A stretch of DNA of 22,856 nt from DATLXH01 sp035576005. GTDB taxonomy: Bacteria > Acidobacteriota > Thermoanaerobaculia > Gp7-AA8. The stretch covers positions 1-22,856 of the forward strand of contig DATLXH010000188.1 in the NCBI GenBank assembly GCA_035576005.1. The letters are read 5' to 3'. Positions 13,819 to 21,229 of this stretch are shown here, one piece after another. Positions within the stretch are counted from its first letter, which is position 1, and each line of letters starts with the position of its first letter. The notes under the pieces are model-generated. The model had not been told where the DNA came from. It ran no database searches and saw only the letters and a program-made list of their open reading frames with translations. Both the position numbers and the translations under genes were made by a program.

Positions 13819-14442
13819 TCAACTCTCGAAACCTGCCTCGATCCAGAGGTACCGCAGTGTAGGCGCACTTCGTACAGCGCCGCCATTCGCGATCAGGATG
13901 ACGACGAAGCGGGCAAGGCGAAACGGGAATGAGCGCGCACGACGTTGTCGCGAGAGATGGGCACGATGCTCCGCTTCACTCGAGAATGTCGCGAGCTCGA
14001 GAGGACTCGAGAGTCTCAGGACGGTCCCTTCGACTTTCATTTCCCTGCTCTCCTTCTTCAACTCGAATCGGCTGTGCCTCGTATGGACCAGCCGGATCTC
14101 TCCGTCATCCTGTCGCTTCAACAGGAGGTGTCGGCCGCAGTAGCGCAGCTCGGTACGAATACGGAAGCCCCACGCGCGTGGCCCCTCGGTCGCCGCATCG
14201 CTGATCTCACGGGCCAGCGCTGGTGAGATGGTTTCCCGCTGGCGGAGAATCACGACCCATCGGGACGACGCCGAGTCGAGAGCTCGATTGATCTCGCCCT
14301 TGAACGCGGCGAGATCCGCGTCGCGTGCCATCACAGTCGTAATCTGCTCGACCGTAGAGAAGAAGGGGGACAAAGATGCGAATTGATCGATCTCGATCCC
14401 ACCCAGGTCGAGAACTGTCAGCGGGCGGGCGAGGTTAGTCAT
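13819..14442 (-). CDS. Unrecognised protein, faint similarity to GT2-like glycosyltransferases
   Basis: 207 aa. I do not recognise it firmly. The layout resembles the back half of KdtX/WaaE-type GT2 enzymes: an alternating N-terminus (LTVLDLGGIEID), FKGEINRALDSASSRWVVILRQRETISPALAREI where such enzymes have the DxDE acceptor-metal segment (no DADE here), then FRIRTELRYCGR, GEIRLVHTRHSRFE, VEGTVLRL and a hydrophobic FVVILIANGG near the end. Without the acidic metal motif it would be inactive as a GT-A enzyme, or it belongs to another fold. It lies downstream of ymdB on the same strand, separated by repeat fragment D. No Shine-Dalgarno sequence precedes the ATG. Coding is supported by a long frame that is not a shadow of any other gene. 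Confidence 0.5.
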   Translation of the reverse strand: MTNLARPLTVLDLGGIEIDQFASLSPFFSTVEQITTVMARDADLAAFKGEINRALDSASSRWVVILRQRETISPALAREISDAATEGPRAWGFRIRTELRYCGRHLLLKRQDDGEIRLVHTRHSRFELKKESREMKVEGTVLRLSSPLELATFSSEAEHRAHLSRQRRARSFPFRLARFVVILIANGGAVRSAPTLRYLWIEAGFES

Positions 14443-14492
14443 AGTGACACGACCCCAGGGAGCGCATCATCCCCCGCCAGACGCTGGCTAGC

Positions 14493-14520
14493 CCCGCATT
14501 TCTCACAGACCTTCGCCGCG
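14493..14520 (+). repeat. 178-bp hairpin element, end fragment (copy D)
   Basis: Only the conserved end CCCGCATTTCTCACAGACC plus about 9 bases (TTCGCCGCG) remain. It ends about 12 bp before the ymdB stop codon on the opposite strand. The preceding GCTAGC matches the flank of copy B, hinting that the true element end extends a few bases. Confidence 0.65.
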
Positions 14521-14531
14521 AGAAGTTCGGT

Positions 14532-15314
14532 CTAATCCTCGACGCGTTCACTGATTCGAGTGATGCTCCGTGCCTTTCCCGTCTCTTCGTCGATATCGAC
14601 GAGGGCTCCTGAGAGCCGGATATCCCGCTTTGCGACCTCGAGCTTCTTGGGAGTGTTCATGAGAAACCGGAAAAGCACTTCATCGGGCCGGAAGCCGATG
14701 ATGGAATCATAAGCTCCTGTCATTCCTACATCTGTCTGGAATGCCGTGCCGTTGGGAAGGATTCGCTCATCAGCGGTGGGAACGTGCGTGTGCGTCCCGA
14801 GAACCGCGGAGACACGGCCGTCGAGATGGCGACCCATCGCCTGCTTCTCGGAAGTCGCCTCGCAATGGATGTCGACCATGATCACCTTGACGTCACCGAG
14901 CGAGGGCAGCAGCTTGTCCATCACATGAAATGGATTGTGACAGGGAGGCATGAAGACGTTTCCCATCACCTGCACCACCGCGACGTTGATTCCTCCGGCC
15001 GTGGCACGGATCACAGACCCCTTGCCGGGATTCCCCTCGGGGTAATTGGCGGGACGGATTACGTGTGGCCAGTCTTCGTAAGCGTCGACGAAGTCCTTCT
15101 TGTCCCAGATGTGATTCCCCGAGGTGTATGCGTTGATCGGAAGCTGTTCGAGCTCGCGCATGATCGGCTCAGTCACACCAAACCCCGCCGCCGCGTTCTC
15201 GATGTTCACAACCGTAAAATCGACACGCTCGCGATCGACTACGGAGTTGAGTCTGTCGTGCAACGCGCGTCGGCCTGGCTGGCCGACGACGTCACCGATG
15301 TATAGAAGTCTCAC
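14532..15314 (-). CDS. ymdB: YmdB-family metallophosphoesterase (TIGR00282)
   Basis: 260-aa dimetal phosphodiesterase. In Bacillus subtilis YmdB hydrolyses 2',3'-cyclic nucleotides and affects RNase Y-linked mRNA turnover and multicellular behaviour. All ligand residues are in the family positions: D8 (YIGDVVG), E39 and N40 (VNIENAAAG), N67/H68 (SGNHIWD), H150 (VDIHCEAT), H175 and H177 (LGTHTHVPTAD). The start is GTG, overlapping the rny TGA (GTGA), so the two genes are translationally coupled. This rny-ymdB pairing is widely conserved. A palindromic repeat fragment lies just past its stop. Confidence 0.95.
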   Translation of the reverse strand: MRLLYIGDVVGQPGRRALHDRLNSVVDRERVDFTVVNIENAAAGFGVTEPIMRELEQLPINAYTSGNHIWDKKDFVDAYEDWPHVIRPANYPEGNPGKGSVIRATAGGINVAVVQVMGNVFMPPCHNPFHVMDKLLPSLGDVKVIMVDIHCEATSEKQAMGRHLDGRVSAVLGTHTHVPTADERILPNGTAFQTDVGMTGAYDSIIGFRPDEVLFRFLMNTPKKLEVAKRDIRLSGALVDIDEETGKARSITRISERVED

Positions 15315-16873
15315 CTTGCGAAATCCACCGCTCGCATTTCACGAATGACTGTGACCTTGATCTGCCCTGGATACTGCAGCTCCGACTCGATCCGTCGCGC
15401 GACATCCTTTGATAGCCAGATCGACTGCTCGTCGGACAGCTTCTCGGCGTTGACGATGATTCGCAGCTCGCGGCCGGCCTGGATCGCGAACGCCTTGGTC
15501 ACGCCTTCGAACTTGTCGGCGATCGCTTCGAGGTTCTCGAGACGGTGAACGTAGTTCTCGAGGATCTCGCGTCTCGCGCCAGGTCTGGCTGCCGAAAGTG
15601 CATCGGCTGCGTTGACCAGCACGGCTTCAACCGTGGTGGGATCGTAGTCGCCGTGATGACATTCCATCGCGTGAATGACCTCGCGACGCTCGCCGTATTT
15701 TTCCAGGACCTGACGGCCCAGCTCGAGGTGCGTCCCTTCCATCTCACGATCGATCGATTTCCCGATGTCATGGAGAAGACCGCCTCGCTTGGCAATTGTG
15801 TCGTTGACGCCCAGCTCAACGGCCATGAGGGCCGCCAGCTGCGCGACCTCCAGTGAGTGAACAAGGACGTTCTGACCATACGACGTGCGGTAGCGCAACC
15901 TGCCGAGCAGCTTGAGCACTTCGGGATGAATGTCGGTAATTCCAAGAGAAAAGGCCGCTGCCTCGCCTTCCTCGAACAGCTTGCCGTCGAGCTCCTGCCG
16001 TACTTTTTCGACGATCTCTTCGATGCGTGCGGGGTGAATGCGCCCATCCTGCATGAGTCGTTCGAGCGATATCCTCGCGACCTCACGGCGGATCGGATCG
16101 AAGCCGGAAAGAATGACTGCCTCGGGCGTGTCGTCGACGATGAGGTCGACGCCCGTTGCCAGTTCGAGAGCGCGGATGTTCCGCCCTTCGCGTCCGATGA
16201 TCCTTCCCTTCATGTCATCGGATGGCAGATCGACTACCGAGACGGTGTTCTCAGCGACGTAATCTGAAGCCATCCGCTGGATCGCTCCGCCGATGATCTT
16301 GTTTGCCTTGATGTGACCGAGTTCGTTGGCTTCCGTCTCGATCCTTTTGATGATGTGAGCCGCTTCGAGCTTCGCCTCGTTTTCAATTCCGTGGATCAGT
16401 TGCTTTTTCGCCTCTTCCACGGTCAGCCCCGAGATCTGCTCGAGCTTGTGCCGCTGCTCGTCCATAAGAGTGTCGAGCTGCGTCTCCCTCTGCTCGAGTG
16501 AGGATTGTCTCTCGGTGATGGCCTGGTCCCGTTTCTCAACATCGCCTTCACGCTTCTCGAGCTGGAGCGTCTTCTTGTCTACGGTCTCTTCCTTCTGCTG
16601 GAGCCGACGTTCCACGACCTTGATCTCGTCGCGCCGCTCCCGCGACTGCTTCTCGAACTCGGTTCGAGCAGCGAGCATCGTCTCTTTCGATTCGAGATCT
16701 GCTTCCTTGAGCCGCGTTTCCGCAACTCGGCGCGCATCCTCGGTGATCCGCTCGGCGCTCTTTCGAGCCTCTTCGAGCTGGACCGACGCGCGCTTCCGAT
16801 AAACCACCATCCAGAGCGCAGACAGGACGAACGCGCCCACGATGGCAACCAGAACTGCTATCACAATTTCCAA
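15311..16873 (-). CDS. rny: Ribonuclease Y
   Basis: Membrane-anchored endoribonuclease that starts mRNA decay. About 520 aa, normal for the family. One N-terminal transmembrane helix (EIVIAVLVAIVGAFVLSALWMVVY), a long charged coiled coil (about 30-205), KH domain with GRIIGREGRNIR at 227-238, and an HD domain with catalytic HD at residues 372-373 (LLHDIGK); it ends VTVIREMRAVDFAR like its relatives (residues counted from the ATG at 16885). I place the start at TTG 16873 because GGAGG lies 5 nt upstream. The ATG at 16885 has CCTCCTT instead of a Shine-Dalgarno sequence, the two halves forming CCTCC-TTAT-GGAGG, which could hide the ribosome site. ymdB follows with overlap. Confidence 0.95.
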   Translation of the reverse strand: MEIVIAVLVAIVGAFVLSALWMVVYRKRASVQLEEARKSAERITEDARRVAETRLKEADLESKETMLAARTEFEKQSRERRDEIKVVERRLQQKEETVDKKTLQLEKREGDVEKRDQAITERQSSLEQRETQLDTLMDEQRHKLEQISGLTVEEAKKQLIHGIENEAKLEAAHIIKRIETEANELGHIKANKIIGGAIQRMASDYVAENTVSVVDLPSDDMKGRIIGREGRNIRALELATGVDLIVDDTPEAVILSGFDPIRREVARISLERLMQDGRIHPARIEEIVEKVRQELDGKLFEEGEAAAFSLGITDIHPEVLKLLGRLRYRTSYGQNVLVHSLEVAQLAALMAVELGVNDTIAKRGGLLHDIGKSIDREMEGTHLELGRQVLEKYGERREVIHAMECHHGDYDPTTVEAVLVNAADALSAARPGARREILENYVHRLENLEAIADKFEGVTKAFAIQAGRELRIIVNAEKLSDEQSIWLSKDVARRIESELQYPGQIKVTVIREMRAVDFAR

Positions 16874-16934
16874 GTAAACCTCCATAAGGAGGCTTGCGTC
16901 GGAACAATCAAGGACGAAAAACCGGAGAACCCCG

Positions 16935-17100
16935 CTAAGCCGTGTGAGGGACCCTAATTGAACCTGCAGAAAACAGGTGGGGGCTCTGCACGTGACGTTC
17001 TGGCTTCCTTTGCCTCTTTCGAGGGAAGGCTTGCTCCTGCCACGGGACCCGAGCTCCCAAAATTAGAGAATCGGTTCAACAAGTAATCTCATCACGCACC
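16935..17100 (-). ncRNA. ssrS: 6S RNA candidate
   Basis: The gene-free 238 bp between zapA and rny folds like 6S RNA, the RNA polymerase-sequestering regulator. On the minus strand: closing stem GCGTGATGAG (17097-17088) with CTCACACGGC (16948-16939, one bulge); TTGAACC (17079-17073) with GGTTCAA (16964-16958); an open central bubble whose 3' strand holds a small ACCTG/CAGGT hairpin; an upper stem TGGGAGCTC with GAGCCCCCA; and a terminal CCTC-GAAA-GAGG hairpin. 6S RNA downstream of zapA is an established neighbourhood in many bacteria. A T-run (TTTTT) follows near 16917-16921. Ends are estimates. A pure intergenic region is the alternative, but the nested pairing argues against it. Confidence 0.75.
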
Positions 17101-17123
17101 CTGCAGGGACTCCGTTTCGTTTC

Positions 17124-17435
17124 TCAAGATGTTGCTTTCGTCGGTTCGGCAATGCTCTTGCCGAGCCGTTCTGCCAACTCTTCCGTTCTCTCGAGCCAGA
17201 TCCCCGCCGCGTCTTCGCGTCGCTTCCTGTACCGGGAGAATTCGTCCGCTATGTTCAAAGCCGCCAGTATTGCGATTTTCATCGGGTCAATCGTTGCGAC
17301 CTGGGATGAGACATCTCGCATCCTGGAGTCTACAAACCGCGCAAGCTCCATGAAATACTCTGGATCGCCTTCCCCCCGAACGCTATAGGTCTGACCGTAG
17401 ATTTCAACCTGTGTCGAGTCAGATCTCTCGTTCAT
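17124..17435 (-). CDS. zapA: Cell division protein ZapA
   Basis: 103-aa FtsZ-associated protein that cross-links FtsZ filaments at the division ring. It has the ZapA pattern: QVEIYGQTYSVRGEGDPEYFMELARFVDSRMRDVSSQVATIDPMKIAILAALNIADEF, followed by a C-terminal coiled coil (YRKRREDAAGIWLERTEELAERLGK). The frame is open far upstream (to 17672) but overlaps the nuoB promoter and gene; I start at the ATG at 17435, which gives normal family length. It is the first gene of zapA-6S RNA-rny-ymdB. A TATACT box on the minus strand (17464-17459) suggests its promoter. Confidence 0.88.
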   Translation of the reverse strand: MNERSDSTQVEIYGQTYSVRGEGDPEYFMELARFVDSRMRDVSSQVATIDPMKIAILAALNIADEFSRYRKRREDAAGIWLERTEELAERLGKSIAEPTKATS

Positions 17436-17458
17436 CGGGATTGCGTCCAATGCCGGAA

Positions 17459-17464
17459 AGTATA
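17459..17464 (-). promoter_or_regulatory. Possible minus-10 box of zapA
   Basis: TATACT on the minus strand, 23 nt before the zapA ATG. No good minus-35 at 17 bp is seen, so the call is tentative. Confidence 0.35.
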
Positions 17465-17552
17465 ACAGGATTGAACCGCAACCCCCGAGGAACGCAGGTC
17501 GCGGCACCGTTTCCAATTGTCCCTGACCGCGTGCGCGACTCACCCACGCACC

Positions 17553-17581
17553 TTGTGAAAATTTTCTCATGCGCTTAAGAT
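17553..17581 (+). promoter_or_regulatory. Predicted nuo operon promoter
   Basis: TTGTGA (17553-17558), 17-bp spacer, TAAGAT (17576-17581). The transcription start would be near 17588, giving a leader of about 38 nt before the nuoB ATG at 17626. It excludes the longer open frame starting at 17569. Confidence 0.5.
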
Positions 17582-17625
17582 TTGCACTCCCGCCCTCGAC
17601 CCTCCCCGGGAGCCCAGGCAACCTT

Positions 17626-18210
17626 ATGGCCATTGAGAAACTTGACGTAGAAAATTCGATCATCCAGCGCAAGGTCGGTCAGCCCCCCGGCGAGCAGGCC
17701 GATAAAGGTCTCATCACGCTCCCGGGAGAGTCGGCGCGTCAGCTGCCCGATGACCTCGGCGGCTCCTACATGACCACCAAGCTCGACAGCATGGTGAACT
17801 GGGCGCGCAGCAATTCACTCTGGCCACTCCCTTTTGGCACCGCCTGCTGCGCGATCGAATTCATGTCGATGGTCTCGTCGCACTACGACATCTCGCGCTT
17901 CGGTTACGAGGTCGTTCGTTTCTCCCCGCGTCAGGCTGATCTCATCATCGTCGCCGGAACCATCGTCGACAAGATGGGACCTGTCCTGAGAAAAATTTAC
18001 GATCAGATGCCCGAGCCGAAGTACGTAATCGCCATGGGCGCCTGCGCCACGTCTGGTGGCTTCTACCGCGTCTATCATGTCATGCAGGGGATCGACGAGA
18101 TCATCCCCGTCGACATCTGGGTACCGGGATGCCCTCCGACTCCTGAAGGGCTGATGTACGGCATCCTCAAGCTCAAAGAGAAGATTGAGCGCGGTGAGAT
18201 CCGTCGATGA
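17626..18210 (+). CDS. nuoB: NADH-quinone oxidoreductase subunit B
   Basis: Subunit of respiratory Complex I that carries the terminal 4Fe-4S cluster N2 next to quinone. 194 aa from the chosen ATG, which has an AGG 7 nt upstream and lies downstream of a good promoter. The N2 ligands are present: the Cys pair in TACCAIEFM (C74, C75), C140 in GACATSGG and C169 in PGCPPTPE. Residues 1-48 before MTTKLDSMVNWARSNSLWP are a variable extension. The stop overlaps the nuoCD start (ATGA), so it is coupled to nuoCD. No nuoA precedes it, although nuoA usually does. Confidence 0.95.
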   Translation: MAIEKLDVENSIIQRKVGQPPGEQADKGLITLPGESARQLPDDLGGSYMTTKLDSMVNWARSNSLWPLPFGTACCAIEFMSMVSSHYDISRFGYEVVRFSPRQADLIIVAGTIVDKMGPVLRKIYDQMPEPKYVIAMGACATSGGFYRVYHVMQGIDEIIPVDIWVPGCPPTPEGLMYGILKLKEKIERGEIRR

Positions 18211-19988
18211 GCACACTGACGCGATCGAGCTCGATCCCCTACACCGGCCCGGCCCCGACCAACCGCAAACCGTACGTTGCCAAAGATGAGACAGCGATGG
18301 ACGCGCGTGGTGCCGAGCTCACTCTCGCGCTCGGCTCACCTGACTGGCTCGTCCAGGAGAAGGGGCAGGATCTTCCGACCTTTCTCGTACCGCGCGAGCA
18401 CATCCTCGAGGTTTTACAGCAACTGAAGGAAGAGCCTTCACTAGCATTCACGATGCCGCTCGACTGCTTCGGGGTCGACTATCCAGGCCGAAAACGCGAA
18501 GAGCGCTTCGATGTCATTTATCAACTCTACTCACTCGCGAACAACGAGCGGGTGAGACTGAAGGTGCGGACCGGCGCCGAGCAATCGATTCCATCGTCGT
18601 ATCCCATCTTCAAGGGACTCGACTGGTTCGAGCGCGAAGTCTTCGACATGTTCGGAATCCGATTCGAAGGCCATCCGCAACTTCGCCGCATCCTCTGTCA
18701 CGAAGCCTTCCAGGGACATCCTCTGCGAAAAGACTACGACCCGGCGCAGCGTTGGATCCTGACAGAAAAGGATGTTGCAATCCTGACTCCGCAGGTCGAC
18801 GACGAAGATGAGGAGTCGGACTACGAGCGCGTGACCCTGAACCTGGGGCCGTCACACCCTGCAACTCATGGAACTCTGCGAATCGCAGTCACGCTCGACG
18901 GCGAGACCATCGTGGGCGCCGAGACCGAGATCGGCTACCTCCACCGCTGCTTCGAAAAGATGGCGGAGACGCACACCTACCAGCAGGTGATTCCCTTCAC
19001 CGACCGACTCAACTACATGTCGGCGATCATCAATAACGTTGGCTACTGCATGACGGTGGAAAAGCTGCTCGGGATCGAAGCCCCTCCCCGCGCCCAGCAC
19101 ATTCGTCTCATGCTCTCCGAATTTATGAGAATCGCCGACCATCTGGTCTGCATCGGAACGAACCTCGTCGATATGGGTGCACTCACGAACTTCTGGTATC
19201 TCTTCCAGCCTCGCGAAGAGATCTACGGTCTCGTGGAAGCCTGTTGCGGGGCCCGGCTGCTGCCGAGTTACACCCGCATCGGCGGACTCGCCGTCGACGT
19301 CCCGGACAACTTCCTGGAGATGGCGCAGATCCTCGTCAACAAACTCCCACGCTACATCGACGATGTCGACAAACTCGTCAGCAGGAACAAGATTTTTCTC
19401 GATCGCGTAACAGGTGTCGGAGCAATCAGCGCAGAGGACGCGATCAACTACGGATTCACCGGCCCCTGCCTGCGAGCATGCGGAGTTCCGTTTGACGTTC
19501 GAAAAGCGTCCCCATACCTGGGATACGAAACCTACGACTTCGACATCCCGATTGCGGAAGGTGGCGACACCCTGGCCCGCTACCTCGTCCGGATGGAAGA
19601 GATGCGGCAATCACTCAGGATCCTCCAGCAGGCAATCGATCGAGGACTACCCGAAGGACCTGTAATCGTTGACGACCCCTACATCGCAGCGCCTCCGAAA
19701 GAGAAGGTCTACAACGAGATGGAGTCGCTCATCTACCACTTCAAATTGATCATGCATGGAATCCAGCCTCCTGTCGGTGAGACGTACTTTCAGGTGGAAG
19801 GAGGAAACGGTGAGCTTGGGTTTCACATCGTTTCAGATGGAACCAAGAACCCATACCGCGTTCGCGTTCGCCCGCCCTGTTTCGCGATCTACCAGGCATT
19901 CAGGCAGATGATCAAGGGGCAGAGCATTGCAGACGCCGTTGCCGCGCTCGGGTCGCTCAACATCATCGCCGGGGAGCTCGATCACTGA
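18207..19988 (+). CDS. nuoCD: NADH-quinone oxidoreductase subunit C/D fusion
   Basis: 593-aa fusion of the 30-kDa (NuoC) and 49-kDa (NuoD) subunits of the Complex I peripheral arm; NuoD helps form the quinone pocket. NuoC part about 1-195: FDVIYQLYSLANNERVRLKV, the signature WFEREVFDMFGIRFEGHPQLRRIL, HPLRKDY. An acidic linker (DDEDEESDYE) leads to NuoD, about 205-593: LNLGPSHPATHGTLR, EIGYLHRCFEKMAE, RIADHLVCIGTNLVDMGA, GFTGPCLRACGVPFDVRK and ending LGSLNIIAGELDH. The first 35 residues are a nonconserved Pro/Thr-rich stretch. The start overlaps the nuoB stop; the stop overlaps the nuoI start by one base. Confidence 0.95.
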   Translation: MSTLTRSSSIPYTGPAPTNRKPYVAKDETAMDARGAELTLALGSPDWLVQEKGQDLPTFLVPREHILEVLQQLKEEPSLAFTMPLDCFGVDYPGRKREERFDVIYQLYSLANNERVRLKVRTGAEQSIPSSYPIFKGLDWFEREVFDMFGIRFEGHPQLRRILCHEAFQGHPLRKDYDPAQRWILTEKDVAILTPQVDDEDEESDYERVTLNLGPSHPATHGTLRIAVTLDGETIVGAETEIGYLHRCFEKMAETHTYQQVIPFTDRLNYMSAIINNVGYCMTVEKLLGIEAPPRAQHIRLMLSEFMRIADHLVCIGTNLVDMGALTNFWYLFQPREEIYGLVEACCGARLLPSYTRIGGLAVDVPDNFLEMAQILVNKLPRYIDDVDKLVSRNKIFLDRVTGVGAISAEDAINYGFTGPCLRACGVPFDVRKASPYLGYETYDFDIPIAEGGDTLARYLVRMEEMRQSLRILQQAIDRGLPEGPVIVDDPYIAAPPKEKVYNEMESLIYHFKLIMHGIQPPVGETYFQVEGGNGELGFHIVSDGTKNPYRVRVRPPCFAIYQAFRQMIKGQSIADAVAALGSLNIIAGELDH

Positions 19989-20617
19989 TGGGAGTCATCA
20001 AGGTCTCACAACGGAAGCTCACTCTCGCCGAGAGGTTGTATATCCCTCAGGTCATCGCGGGCATGTTCATCACGCTCAAGCACATGGCGAAGAACTTGTT
20101 CAACATCAGCAAGCTGCCCTTGATCTCATACCCTGAGGTGAAAAGAATCTACTCAGAGCGCTTCCGTGGACGTCACATTCTGACCACACGGGAAGACTCC
20201 ACCACCCGATGCGTTGCCTGCTACATGTGCTCGACGGCCTGCCCGGCGGAATGCATCAGCATCGAGGCAGGCGAGGACGAGCGGACCAGGGAAAAGTTTC
20301 CGACCAAATACGAGATCGACCTGCTTCGCTGTGTGTTCTGCGGCTATTGCGTCGACGCATGTCCCGAGGATGCGATCTATATGACTCGAGACTACGAGAT
20401 GGCCATCGATACACGCGCGCGGTCGGTCGTCGGGCTCCGCGACCTGGTCGTTCCGCCGAACTTTCCGAAGGAACCGATGGGCTGGCGTCCGTACTATGGC
20501 GAGATGGCCAAGAGCGGTACGGCGGGCGGCACGGGCCTCGGCCAGCCGCGACGTCCTGCGCCCTTCGAAGACAACGCCGCACCCAACCCCGACGTCTACC
20601 GCGGCAACACACCGTAG
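19988..20617 (+). CDS. nuoI: NADH-quinone oxidoreductase subunit I
   Basis: 209-aa ferredoxin-like Complex I subunit carrying clusters N6a and N6b, passing electrons toward NuoB. An N-terminal amphipathic or hydrophobic segment (about 15-45) contacts the membrane arm. Two cluster motifs: C75-x2-C78-x2-C81-x3-C85 (CVACYMCSTACP) and C115-x2-C118-x2-C121-x3-C125 (CVFCGYCVDACP). The C-terminal 55 residues are Gly/Pro-rich and variable. Last gene of the nuoB-nuoCD-nuoI run; nuoH, nuoJ-N and nuoEFG are not present to its right, where an unrelated ferritin-like gene follows after 148 bp. Confidence 0.94.
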   Translation: MGVIKVSQRKLTLAERLYIPQVIAGMFITLKHMAKNLFNISKLPLISYPEVKRIYSERFRGRHILTTREDSTTRCVACYMCSTACPAECISIEAGEDERTREKFPTKYEIDLLRCVFCGYCVDACPEDAIYMTRDYEMAIDTRARSVVGLRDLVVPPNFPKEPMGWRPYYGEMAKSGTAGGTGLGQPRRPAPFEDNAAPNPDVYRGNTP

Positions 20618-20765
20618 CCGCAACCTTTCCTCGCTGCTCGCGGTGGCGGGCGTAGGGCCGCATGGTATGCGGCCGACATCCCCCGTCGTTCGCAACACCC
20701 GGAAAGCGGCATGGTGTCAGGCTCGTTACCGCGCTCAGCTCCCTGGAGTATCATCGTCATCTCGC

Positions 20766-21227
20766 ATGAAACCTCTCGATACCACGCCCGAAAAGGTCCT
20801 CCGTGAAGCCATCCTGTCGGAGGCGAGCACCCACGTGTATTACGAGAAACTTGCCGAGCGCGCTGCGACCGCCGATGTACGCAACCGACTGCTTGCCCTC
20901 TCCGCGGGGAAGCTCCGACACCGCTCGGGCCTCGAGCAGAAATACCGCGAAGAGATCGGCACTCCCCCACCCGATCCTGCATCAATCACAATTGAACTGC
21001 CGGCCGAGCTCAGAACTATCGATATGGGTCGTGCTCTGAAGATCGCGCTGGAGCATGAGCGGGAAAAGGAAAGCAATTTCCGTTTTCTGGCAGAGCGTGT
21101 TCCTGGCACCGAGCTTGGAGCGCTGTTCATGGAGCTCGCCGAGATTGCCTGGAAGCATAAAGTCGCGCTTCAGAACGAATACGATCTGACCGTGGCTGAC
21201 CCCGAAGAATTTCTTCTGGATATCTGA
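20766..21227 (+). CDS. Ferritin-like/rubrerythrin-type domain protein with altered metal motifs
   Basis: 153-aa four-helix-bundle protein of the rubrerythrin-like group (COG1633-like). Helix 1 has EAILSEASTHVYYEKLAERA and helix 3 IALEHEREKESNFRFLAERV, both with candidate carboxylate ligands. Helices 2 and 4 normally carry ExxH; here they read KLRH and AWKH, so the His remain but the Glu is lost in both. A diiron site would be incomplete, and the protein may bind another metal or only be structural. The open frame begins at 20496, inside nuoI; I use the ATG at 20766, where helix 1 starts. A TATCAT box lies 11 nt before it. def follows 2 bp after its stop, so they are probably co-transcribed. 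Confidence 0.75.
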   Translation: MKPLDTTPEKVLREAILSEASTHVYYEKLAERAATADVRNRLLALSAGKLRHRSGLEQKYREEIGTPPPDPASITIELPAELRTIDMGRALKIALEHEREKESNFRFLAERVPGTELGALFMELAEIAWKHKVALQNEYDLTVADPEEFLLDI

Positions 21228-21229
21228 CG

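Noticed and set aside
17436..17672. Upstream extension of zapA
   Set aside because: Would cover the nuoB promoter and N-terminus and double the normal ZapA length.
18852..19610. Minus-strand ORF of 252 aa
   Set aside because: Antisense of nuoD, whose conserved motifs are unambiguous.
20496..20765. 90-residue upstream extension of the ferritin-like protein
   Set aside because: Overlaps nuoI in another frame and continues into non-coding sequence; the helix bundle starts at 20766.
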